Shown here piece after piece: positions 1-5,481 of a stretch of DNA of 6,548 nt. A program made the translations under genes and the position numbers. Position 1 is the stretch's first letter, and each line of letters begins with the position of its first letter. The notes beneath the pieces are model-generated. The model did not search any database, had not been told where the DNA came from, and saw nothing but the letters and a program-made list of their open reading frames with translations. Origin of the DNA: Candidatus Neomicrothrix sp. UBA4542 (GTDB lineage: Bacteria; Actinomycetota; Acidimicrobiia; Acidimicrobiales; Poriferisodalaceae); the NCBI GenBank assembly GCA_002388005.1, contig DGLO01000058.1, forward strand, positions 1,356 through 7,903, in the 5' to 3' direction.

Positions 1-267
1 GTCAGTCATGGACACATAAATGTCAACGGTCGACGGGTCAACGTACCCAGCTTCCGTGCCCGCAAAGGTGACGCCATCGAGTTGCGGCCTAAGGCCCGCG
101 AGATGGTCACCATTAGATGGAACCTTGATGTGCTGGATCGAGCCGCCCCAATGTGGCTCGACGCCGGCGACAATGGCCAACAGGTCACAGTGCGAGAGGT
201 CCCAATACGCGAACAGATCGAAATTCCGGTTCGCGAGCAACTCATTGTCGAGTTGTATAGCAAGTAG
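1..267 (+). CDS. rpsD: 30S ribosomal protein S4, C-terminal part (5' end outside window)
   Basis: The frame is open from base 1 to a TAG at 265-267 and gives the last 88 residues of S4; family members are about 200 residues, so the N-terminal half lies upstream. S4 binds 16S rRNA early in 30S assembly and helps form the mRNA entry channel. The visible part starts inside the S4 RNA-binding fold (VSHGHINVNGRRVNVPS, residues 1-17 of the fragment, then RARKGDAIELR) and ends with REQLIVELYSK, the near-universal S4 C-terminus. In many bacteria S4 is also the autogenous repressor of the alpha operon, but its target site would lie upstream of this window. rpoA follows 26 nt downstream in the same direction, the standard arrangement. 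Identity is firm; only the missing 5' end limits the entry. Confidence 0.97.
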   Translation, partial: VSHGHINVNGRRVNVPSFRARKGDAIELRPKAREMVTIRWNLDVLDRAAPMWLDAGDNGQQVTVREVPIREQIEIPVREQLIVELYSK

Positions 268-284
268 TCCACCCTTGGCCCTAT

Positions 285-288
285 GGAG
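285..288 (+). promoter_or_regulatory. Ribosome binding site of rpoA, start-deciding
   Basis: GGAG at 285-288 is the only Shine-Dalgarno-like match before rpoA. It lies 5 nt before the GTG at 294 and 11 nt before the ATG at 300, so spacing favours GTG. Similarity to the mycobacterial N-terminus (MLISQRPT) favours ATG 300, which gives MLTMQRPT. The two choices differ by two residues. Confidence 0.5.
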
Positions 289-293
289 ATACT

Positions 294-1256
294 GTGAGCA
301 TGCTCACCATGCAGCGTCCGACGGTTGAAGCCCTCGGCGACGAGGACAACAACCACCAACGTTTCGCCGTTGGCCCTCTTGAACCCGGATTCGGGCACAC
401 CATCGGCAACTCTCTGCGACGAACATTGCTGTCGTCGGTGCCTGGTGCTGCCATAACTCAGGTCAAGTTCGACGGAGAGACAGCCCTCCACGAGTTCGCA
501 ACTATCGATGGTGTCGTTGAGGACGTCACGGACCTCATCCTCAACTTCAAAGACATCGTGTTGACATGTGAAAGTGACGAACCTGTCGCCGTACGGCTCG
601 ACGCCTCAGGTCCCTGTGACCTCTTGGCCGGCGATGTCGACTGGGGCGCCGACGTCGAATGCGTCAATCCCGAACTGCAAATCGCCACCCTTAGCAAAGG
701 CGGACGGCTTGCGGTAGATATCACCGTCCAACAAGGACGCGGCTATTTGTCATCAGAAAACCAGGACACCAGTTCCACAATTGGTGTAATTCCTATCGAC
801 GCCATCTTTAGCCCTGTGCGTCGCGTTTCATTAGAGGTAGAGCCCACTCGTGTTGAACAATCAACGAATTTCGACCGGCTCATTCTCGACATCGACACCG
901 ACGGAGCCATCAGCCCAAGAGATGCGCTCGCTTCGGCCGGAGACACGCTGCGTACCCTGGTAGGGCTTGTCGCCGATATGAGCGAAGAACCCCTTGGTTT
1001 AGAAATCAACGAAGTGGCGGTTGTGGAGACCAGTTCGCCTGAACTCGAGATGCCCATCGAAGATCTCGACCTGAGTGAACGACCGCGCAACTGCCTAAAA
1101 CGCGGTCAAGTCAATAGTGTTGGAGAGCTCTTAGAGAAGAGTATTGATGACTTAATGGCCATCACGAACTTTGGCCAAAAGTCTCTTGATGAGGTTATTC
1201 AGAAACTCGATGAACGCGGTCTAGCCCTCAAGGGCATGACCCCCTCAATCCAGTAG
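294..1256 (+). CDS. rpoA: DNA-directed RNA polymerase subunit alpha
   Basis: A 320-residue alpha subunit of normal bacterial length. The N-terminal domain (about residues 20-230) dimerises and nucleates core polymerase assembly; its signatures are LEPGFGHTIGNSLRRTLLSS (residues 29-48), GRGY, and RVEQSTNFDRLILDI followed by ISPRDALASAG. An acidic linker (about 237-260) joins it to the C-terminal domain (about 261-315), which contacts UP-element DNA and activators. In that domain NCLKRGQVNSVGELL and NFGQKSLDEVIQKL are clear. R263 and N266 align with E. coli R265 and N268, and the K-S pair of the second helix-hairpin-helix is kept. The two residues between R263 and N266 are P-R instead of the common S-A or S-Y. 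The GTG at 294 is used here; ATG 300 is an equally credible start. The stop codon overlaps the rplQ Shine-Dalgarno, which suggests coupled expression within the alpha operon. Confidence 0.98.
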   Translation: MSMLTMQRPTVEALGDEDNNHQRFAVGPLEPGFGHTIGNSLRRTLLSSVPGAAITQVKFDGETALHEFATIDGVVEDVTDLILNFKDIVLTCESDEPVAVRLDASGPCDLLAGDVDWGADVECVNPELQIATLSKGGRLAVDITVQQGRGYLSSENQDTSSTIGVIPIDAIFSPVRRVSLEVEPTRVEQSTNFDRLILDIDTDGAISPRDALASAGDTLRTLVGLVADMSEEPLGLEINEVAVVETSSPELEMPIEDLDLSERPRNCLKRGQVNSVGELLEKSIDDLMAITNFGQKSLDEVIQKLDERGLALKGMTPSIQ

Positions 1257-1266
1257 GAGTTCTTCT

Positions 1267-1635
1267 ATGCCAACTCCCAAGAAAGGGCGCCGGTTAGGTG
1301 GTAGTTCAAGCCATCAAAGATCGATGATGGCCAATCTCGCTGCGTCGTTGTTCGCGGCAGAAGCAATCGAAACCACTGAAGCCAAAGCCAAGACTCTGCG
1401 TCCCTACGCTGAGAAACTGATCACAAAGGCCAAGAAAGCCAGTGCAGGTTCCAATAGCTTGCATCGGCATCGCCAGCTCGTAGCAAGTCTTAACGGTGAC
1501 CAGGAGATGGCTCAAAAACTCATTGACGAGATCGGACCACGGTACGAAGATCGCCCAGGTGGCTACACCAGAATTCTGAAGCTTGGCCCCCGCCAGGGTG
1601 ATCGTGCACCGATGGCGCTTATCGAGCTGGTCTAA
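1267..1635 (+). CDS. rplQ: 50S ribosomal protein L17
   Basis: A 122-residue L17, a typical length for forms without a long C-terminal tail. L17 is a late-assembly protein of the large subunit near the peptide exit tunnel. The sequence shows the family pattern from the start: MPTPKKGRRLGGSSSHQRSMMANLAASLF, a basic N-terminus followed by a helix, then the conserved IETTEAKAKTLRPYAEKLITKAKK (about residues 35-58), and the C-terminal GGYTRILKLGPRQGDRAPMALIELV (98-122). GGAG at 1256-1259 overlaps the rpoA stop and sits 7 nt before the ATG, so the start is secure and translation is probably coupled to rpoA. In most relatives truA would follow; here an RraA-like gene begins 22 nt later. I see no terminator in that gap. 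Confidence 0.98.
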   Translation: MPTPKKGRRLGGSSSHQRSMMANLAASLFAAEAIETTEAKAKTLRPYAEKLITKAKKASAGSNSLHRHRQLVASLNGDQEMAQKLIDEIGPRYEDRPGGYTRILKLGPRQGDRAPMALIELV

Positions 1636-1657
1636 GCCAGACGCATAGGCTCCAGCC

Positions 1658-2353
1658 ATGTTGGACTCCGCGATAATCGCAACACTCAAAACATTCGACA
1701 CCCCGACCGTCTGCAACGCGTTAGAACTTGTTGCTCCTGAACGACGCGCTGAAGGTTTCACGACTCTGCCCTTCGTCTGTCACGACCCGTCGCTTCCTCC
1801 GATGGTTGGGTACGCGCGTACAGCGAAGATCCGAGCGACGGTGCCTTCGGAACGATCCAAAGAAGACGACTTGGCTATGCGGATCGGATATTTCAGACAT
1901 ATCGCTGAGCCACCTGGACCAACGGTGACAGTAATTGAAGACGTAGACGATCCAGTGGGGTTCGGCGCTCATTGGGGGGAGGTCAACAGCAACGTGCACA
2001 AAGGTCTTGGCTCAGTAGGTACGGTCACCAACGGATCTATTAGAGACACGGACATGTGGGCCGAAGGGTTCGTCGCCCTGGCCGGATCCATCGGACCTTC
2101 CCATGGTTGGATTCATGTCGTCGAATACGGCATCCCAGTATCGGTCCACGGCATGACTGTGTCACCCGGTGACCTTATCCACGCAGACCACCACGGGGCC
2201 GTGGTGATACCTCACGCCATTGCCGCTGACATCAAAGATGCGGTCGAGCGTTTAACAAAGGCCGAAGCCCGTCTCATCGGCGCGTCTCAACAAGCAGAGT
2301 TCAGTATCGAACAGCTTGTGGCGATTCTCGACCCGGAGGGCCGCGATCATTAA
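1658..2353 (+). CDS. RraA / HMG-aldolase-fold family protein
   Basis: A 231-residue protein of the RraA-like fold family (COG0684), often mislabelled as demethylmenaquinone methyltransferase. The family includes divalent-metal-dependent 4-hydroxy-4-methyl-2-oxoglutarate / 4-carboxy-4-hydroxy-2-oxoadipate aldolases and the RNase E inhibitor RraA. Visible signatures are WGEVNSNVHKGLGSVGTVTNGSIRDTDMW (residues 106-134), where R129-D130 match the arginine and metal-linked aspartate of the aldolases, and GDLIHADHHGAVVIP (171-185), the substrate/fold strand. No signal peptide or membrane segment is seen, so it is cytosolic. The ATG has only a weak AGG 8 nt upstream. The gene lies 22 nt after rplQ with no terminator between, so it may be read from the ribosomal operon. 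Its TAA touches the stop of the opposing amidohydrolase. It is longer than E. coli RraA (about 160 residues), and that plus the hydrolase neighbour makes an aldolase or decarboxylase role likelier than RNase control. The substrate is unknown. Confidence 0.9.
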   Translation: MLDSAIIATLKTFDTPTVCNALELVAPERRAEGFTTLPFVCHDPSLPPMVGYARTAKIRATVPSERSKEDDLAMRIGYFRHIAEPPGPTVTVIEDVDDPVGFGAHWGEVNSNVHKGLGSVGTVTNGSIRDTDMWAEGFVALAGSIGPSHGWIHVVEYGIPVSVHGMTVSPGDLIHADHHGAVVIPHAIAADIKDAVERLTKAEARLIGASQQAEFSIEQLVAILDPEGRDH

Positions 2354-4066
2354 CTAGCTCACAGCAGATACCGGATCGGTATCTCTGCCAGCGCGAAGCA
2401 GCGTGCCAGGCCGAACGTCGGTGAACTGGCCGTCCTCAACTGCATGTTCTCCGTTGATGAAGACGTGACGGACACCTACAGCTTCACCGTAAAGACGCCA
2501 CCCTCCCCCAGGAAGATCCGTCCGAACTTCGATCTCTTTTGGAGCAACCTTCTCCGCGTCGAACACGACAAGATCAGCCCACCACCCTTGTTCGATGCGT
2601 CCTCGGTGCTTAAGCCCATACAAACGTGCCGGAGCATCAGTGAGTTTGTGCACCGCTGTCTCAAGTGTCATCAATTCTCTATCCCGCGCAGCAGAAAGCA
2701 GATATGTCGAATAATTGAAAGTGGCGAGAAAATCGAGATGAGCACCAGCGTCGGAAGCCCCAATGAGGCAACGATCGTCGTTCCACAATGCTTGACGTAA
2801 CGCCCACGACTCATCGTTGTCGCCGGCCGCTGGCGGATACAAGCCGGTTTTCAAGTCATCAGCAACGACGATCTCACACAACGTATCCCAAGGCGTCTGC
2901 CCCAGTTCCTCAGCGATCTCACCGATCGAACGTCCTTCGAAATGCTTCAACTCACCCTTCGTTACTTCCCCCACCGTGAGACGTTCCCAGCGGGCGAGGC
3001 CACGAAAAGCACTCGGTTGCTGCGCGTCCTCGTTTAATTCAGCACGGCGAACGGGATCCGCCAGTAACGCCAGCTTCTCCGCATTTGGCAACGCCATTGG
3101 TTCGGCCCAACCATGCAAAGTGTCAAGCAAAAAGCCGCTCTCGAAACAAAGGCGACTTTCAGCGGGCATGGGTGCCGTTAGAGCGATAACACGACCTCCC
3201 TGACGCGCCGCATAATTCGATGCTTGTAACTTTTCTTCGATTACCTCTGCTTGTCGCGCGTTGGCGAAAATGACGTTCCAATTCAAGGGCTTGTCAGCCG
3301 CCACGGACATATCGGTGAGCAACTGGTAGACACTCTCATCGAATCTCTCAACTGTCGGAATGAACTCAAGGGCAACGGCTCCGGTATTTCGCAAGACCGA
3401 ACAAAGCTCTACCAACTCACGTTCTGATGCGTGACGAGAAGGCACGGCATCTCCGTGTGCATCGTTGTGGGTCTTCGCCCAGGAGGAACTGAAACCCAGA
3501 CCACCAGCGTCGATGCTCTCCGCCAGCAAATCCTTCATCTCCTGTAGTTCTTTATCCGACGCGGTTTCGCCTACTGATCTTTCCCCCATCACCACTCGCC
3601 GTAACGCGCTGTGGCCCACCAGAAACCCAGCATTGGGCATCAAGGTTCCTTCGATCGCGTCGAGGTATTCGCCGAAGGTTCTCCAATTCCAAGGCACTCC
3701 CTCCTGCAGAGAAGCCAAAGGCATTCCCTCCACTCGTGCCAACATGCTCATGAGGTAGTCACCGTCTTCAGGTGTCAACGGTGCGATAGTGAAACCGCAG
3801 TTGCCGCCAATCACCGTCGTGACACCGTGTAAGGGGGAGGGAGACAGCGTGGTATCCCAAAACACTTGAGCATCAAAATGGGTGTGAACATCAACGAAGC
3901 CGGGAGTAACCGTGAGGCCAGTGGCGTCAACTTCTTCACGAGCTTCTTCAACAATCTCACCGACAGCGACAATGCGGCCATCACGGACCCCGACATCGCC
4001 AAGACGTCCCGGACCTCCTGTGCCGTCAACTACCAAGCCGTTACGAATTACCAGATCGAGCATCAT
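2354..4066 (-). CDS. D-aminoacylase-like amidohydrolase (amidohydrolase_3 type)
   Basis: A 570-residue member of the amidohydrolase superfamily, nearest in motif content to N-acyl-D-amino-acid deacylases and the COG3653 group, which hydrolyse N-acyl or related amide bonds. The N-terminal beta-sandwich strand DLVIRNGLVVDGTGGPG (4-20) is followed by TPGFVDVHTHFD (54-65) with metal-ligand H61 and H63, then GGNCGFTIAP (87-96) with C90, GHSALR (151-156), GASDAGAHLD (436-445) with D439, and the closing GRIEQGWWADLVVFD (489-503). No signal peptide is seen, so it is probably cytosolic. The two histidines that bind the second metal site in classical D-aminoacylase are not apparent: the corresponding strands read VALEFIPTVERF (231-242) and PLNWNVIF (260-267). 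Tandem ATGs occur at 4066 and 4063; the G-rich Shine-Dalgarno fits the second slightly better. The gene opposes its neighbours, meets the RraA-like gene stop to stop, and starts 37 bp from truA. The family assignment is firm, the substrate is not known. Confidence 0.92.
   Translation of the reverse strand: MMLDLVIRNGLVVDGTGGPGRLGDVGVRDGRIVAVGEIVEEAREEVDATGLTVTPGFVDVHTHFDAQVFWDTTLSPSPLHGVTTVIGGNCGFTIAPLTPEDGDYLMSMLARVEGMPLASLQEGVPWNWRTFGEYLDAIEGTLMPNAGFLVGHSALRRVVMGERSVGETASDKELQEMKDLLAESIDAGGLGFSSSWAKTHNDAHGDAVPSRHASERELVELCSVLRNTGAVALEFIPTVERFDESVYQLLTDMSVAADKPLNWNVIFANARQAEVIEEKLQASNYAARQGGRVIALTAPMPAESRLCFESGFLLDTLHGWAEPMALPNAEKLALLADPVRRAELNEDAQQPSAFRGLARWERLTVGEVTKGELKHFEGRSIGEIAEELGQTPWDTLCEIVVADDLKTGLYPPAAGDNDESWALRQALWNDDRCLIGASDAGAHLDFLATFNYSTYLLSAARDRELMTLETAVHKLTDAPARLYGLKHRGRIEQGWWADLVVFDAEKVAPKEIEVRTDLPGGGWRLYGEAVGVRHVFINGEHAVEDGQFTDVRPGTLLRAGRDTDPVSAVS
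2364..2388. terminator. Hairpin at the convergent junction, candidate bidirectional terminator
   Basis: AGATACCG (2366-2373) and CGGTATCT (2377-2384) form a perfect 8-bp stem around a GAT loop. The flanking GCAG/CTGC (2364-2367 and 2385-2388) could extend it by re-pairing with a 2-nt bulge. It begins 11 nt after the RraA-like stop and lies within the last codons of the amidohydrolase, where the stem encodes the D-T-D-P-V-S segment. Neither strand has a T-run after it, so it would be a hairpin-only terminator or an RNA 3'-end stabiliser; an operator palindrome is the alternative. Confidence 0.45.
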
Positions 4067-4067
4067 T

Positions 4068-4074
4068 CCCCCTC
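4068..4074 (-). promoter_or_regulatory. Ribosome binding site of the amidohydrolase
   Basis: Read on the minus strand, GAGGGGG precedes tandem ATG codons. From the end of GAGG there are 4 nt to the ATG at 4066 and 7 nt to the ATG at 4063, so the second is the better-spaced start. The difference is one methionine. Confidence 0.6.
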
Positions 4075-4086
4075 AACCGCAATAAG

Positions 4087-4096
4087 AAACTACCGT
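4087..4096. promoter_or_regulatory. Candidate overlapping divergent -10 elements for truA and the amidohydrolase
   Basis: TACCGT at 4091-4096 on + fits the actinobacterial TANNNT -10 pattern and ends 7 nt before the truA GTG, the spacing expected if transcription starts on the start codon itself. On -, TAGTTT at 4092-4087 fits the same pattern and would give a leader of roughly a dozen bases containing the amidohydrolase Shine-Dalgarno. The two share the TA at 4091-4092. No convincing -35 element is visible for either, and hexamers this loose arise by chance, so this is a hypothesis. Confidence 0.3.
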
Positions 4097-4103
4097 CCTC
4101 ACG

Positions 4104-4871
4104 GTGACCTCCGCCCAGAACATTCGAATTGACCTTGCCTACAAGGGCACTCATTACCGCGGATTCGCTGAGAACCCAGGAGTACCCACCGTCGAAGGTG
4201 AGTTGCGGTCGGCGATCCAACGCGTCCTCGGTGAGGTAGTCCATCTAGCGGTCGCCGGTCGAACCGATGCCGGGGTCCACGCTTCGGGACAAGTGGTCTC
4301 GTTCCGCACCAGCAGCGCCCGTGTGGAACCTGAACGCTTACAGAACTCACTCAACAGGCTCTGCGGACCCGATATCCAAGTTCAACACATCCAATCCGTG
4401 CAACCCGATTTTGACGCCCGGTTCACGGCCGAACGACGTCTCTATCACTACAACGTATTGAATTCCCCAGTTGCCGACCCCCTCTTGTCAGACATTGAGT
4501 GGCATCTCAAAGAGCCCCTCAACGTTGAGGAAATGAACCAAGCGGCTCAACGCTTCCAAGGTGAACATGACTTCACTTCGTTCTGTCGTCGCCCCAAAGG
4601 TCAACCCGAAGCTTCGCTGGTGCGCACCATCCACCAGGCCGAATGGCATCAACGATCACAATGGCGGCTGCAATTTGAAATCACAGCGAACGCGTTTTGT
4701 CATCAAATGGTGCGATCGCTCGTAGGTTTCTGCGTGGCGGTAGGAAGCAGCAAGCGGTCAGCGCGAGACGTCGAAACCGTATTCACTGCCAAAGATCGAA
4801 GCTCGGCTGCGCCTATAGCACCTCCCCACGGCCTTACCTTGGTTCATGTCACCTACCCTTCGGATGACTGA
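4104..4871 (+). CDS. truA: tRNA pseudouridine(38-40) synthase TruA
   Basis: A 255-residue TruA, normal for the family. It isomerises uridines 38, 39 and 40 in the tRNA anticodon arm to pseudouridine. The catalytic motif AGRTDAGVHASGQVVSF (residues 51-67) places the nucleophile at D55. DARFTAERRLYHYNV (104-118) holds the conserved active-site tyrosine, probably Y114. FQGEHDFTSFC (151-161), ANAFCHQMVRSLVG (195-208) and AKDRSSAAPIAPPHGLTLVHVTYP (229-252) match the C-terminal half. GFAENPG replaces the GWQ-type loop of proteobacterial TruA, as in other actinobacteria. The start must be the GTG at 4104: an in-frame TAA lies at 4083-4085 and no other ATG, GTG or TTG follows in the first residues. 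No Shine-Dalgarno precedes it, which suggests leaderless translation. truA usually follows rplQ directly; here 2.4 kb intervenes, so it needs its own promoter. Confidence 0.97.
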   Translation: MTSAQNIRIDLAYKGTHYRGFAENPGVPTVEGELRSAIQRVLGEVVHLAVAGRTDAGVHASGQVVSFRTSSARVEPERLQNSLNRLCGPDIQVQHIQSVQPDFDARFTAERRLYHYNVLNSPVADPLLSDIEWHLKEPLNVEEMNQAAQRFQGEHDFTSFCRRPKGQPEASLVRTIHQAEWHQRSQWRLQFEITANAFCHQMVRSLVGFCVAVGSSKRSARDVETVFTAKDRSSAAPIAPPHGLTLVHVTYPSDD

Positions 4872-4908
4872 ATCGAGCAGAAACAACAAAATCACGCGCC
4901 TCTAACGT

Positions 4909-4937
4909 TTGCCGTTTCAACACGACACCCGTAGCCT
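4909..4937 (+). promoter_or_regulatory. Candidate sigma70/SigA-type promoter of rplM-rpsI
   Basis: TTGCCG (4909-4914) and TAGCCT (4932-4937) are separated by exactly 17 nt and resemble -35 and TANNNT-type -10 elements. Transcription would start near 4944-4946, leaving a leader of roughly 70-75 nt before rplM. The position, in the only sizeable gap of the window and just ahead of a ribosomal protein pair, supports it. The -10 match is modest (3 of 6 to TATAAT). Confidence 0.5.
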
Positions 4938-4945
4938 TGTTCCCC

Positions 4946-4965
4946 GGCCACTCCACTGGGGTGCC
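4946..4965 (+). other. Leader hairpin 1 upstream of rplM
   Basis: CACTCC (4949-4954) pairs with GGGGTG (4958-4963) around an ACT loop, with one T-G wobble. GG (4946-4947) and CC (4964-4965) extend the stem past a bulged C4948. It would lie at the very 5' end of the transcript from the proposed promoter. No T-run follows, so it is not a canonical terminator for truA. Confidence 0.4.
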
Positions 4966-4971
4966 ACGCCA

Positions 4972-4986
4972 AATCTGGAACAGATT
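4972..4986 (+). other. Leader hairpin 2 upstream of rplM
   Basis: AATCTG (4972-4977) and CAGATT (4981-4986) form a perfect 6-bp stem with a GAA loop, 6 nt after hairpin 1 and about 16 nt before the rplM Shine-Dalgarno. Its place between the promoter and the ribosome binding site suits a regulatory leader. It is AT-rich and would be weak on its own. Confidence 0.4.
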
Positions 4987-5018
4987 CACGTTTCAAAATT
5001 CCGAGAGGTTGACGCATC

Positions 5019-5468
5019 GTGCGTACCTATGCCCCTAAAGCGAGCGAAATTGAACGCAAATGGTTCATCGTCGACGCAGAGAACCTCGTGCTTGGTCGAA
5101 TGTCTACCGAGGTAGCTCGGATTTTGCGCGGCAAACATAAGCCCACGTTTGCTCCCTACCTGGACTGTGGCGACCATGTCATCATCGTCAACGCTTCAAA
5201 GATTGTTCTGACCAACGAAAAAGCAGAGAAAAAACTTGTTCACAGGCATTCCGGTTACCCCGGAGGCATCAAATCCCAAACCTACGGTCACTTACTATCC
5301 CGCCAACCCGAGGACACGATCCGACGGACCATCAAAGGCATGCTCCCCAAGAACCGGCTAGGTGCGCAGATGATCACCAAACTCAAGGTGTATGCAGGCC
5401 CAGAACACCCGCATTCTGCCCAACAACCAGAGACGCTTGTCCTCGAACACGCAGTGGCAAAAGCCTGA
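5019..5468 (+). CDS. rplM: 50S ribosomal protein L13
   Basis: A 149-residue L13, the normal bacterial length; an early-assembly protein of the large subunit. Family motifs are in order: MRTYAPKASEIERKWFIVDAENLVLGRMST (residues 1-30), ARILRGKHKPTFAPYLDCGDHVIIVNASKIVLT (33-65), HSGYPGGIKS (77-86), and IRRTIKGMLPKNRLGAQMITKLKVYAGPEHPHSAQQP (101-137). GTG 5019 is the only credible start, because an in-frame TGA lies at 5010-5012 and the next ATG would remove 28 residues. GAGAGG (5003-5008) serves as Shine-Dalgarno at a rather long 10-nt spacing. rpsI follows after 13 nt, the conserved rplM-rpsI operon. In E. coli this operon is autogenously repressed by L13 and in Bacillus it has an L13 leader RNA; the hairpins before this gene may play a similar part, which is inference. 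Confidence 0.98.
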   Translation: MRTYAPKASEIERKWFIVDAENLVLGRMSTEVARILRGKHKPTFAPYLDCGDHVIIVNASKIVLTNEKAEKKLVHRHSGYPGGIKSQTYGHLLSRQPEDTIRRTIKGMLPKNRLGAQMITKLKVYAGPEHPHSAQQPETLVLEHAVAKA

Positions 5469-5481
5469 GATTGATACACAC

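Noticed and set aside
6..491. A minus-strand open frame of 161 codons across rpsD and rpoA
   Set aside because: It spans two firmly identified genes and their junction on the opposite strand; the translation has no recognisable motif.
1636..1657. A terminator between rplQ and the RraA-like gene
   Set aside because: Only GGCT/AGCC with a 2-nt loop is present, too small to fold stably, and there is no T-run.
1658..2353. Annotation as demethylmenaquinone methyltransferase (MenG)
   Set aside because: That name is a historic misannotation of the RraA fold. No S-adenosylmethionine-binding motif is present.
2444..3832. Several plus-strand open frames opposite the amidohydrolase (for example 2444-2800, 2817-3203, 3465-3758)
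   Set aside because: They lie antisense to a gene with complete family motifs, have serine/arginine-rich shadow composition, and no recognisable domain or ribosome binding site.
1636..4103. A recent mobile insertion carrying the RraA-like and amidohydrolase genes
   Set aside because: I found no transposase, integrase, tRNA attachment site, terminal inverted repeats or target duplication, and codon use looks similar to the flanking genes by eye.
4909..5115. A plus-strand 68-codon frame running from the leader into rplM
   Set aside because: It overlaps rplM in another frame, lacks a ribosome binding site, and covers the proposed promoter and hairpins. A leader peptide is not supported.
5392..5481. 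A longer S9 reading frame starting inside rplM
   Set aside because: It would overlap L13 by 77 nt, and the extra residues do not resemble S9. The ATG at 5482 gives the canonical 130-residue protein.
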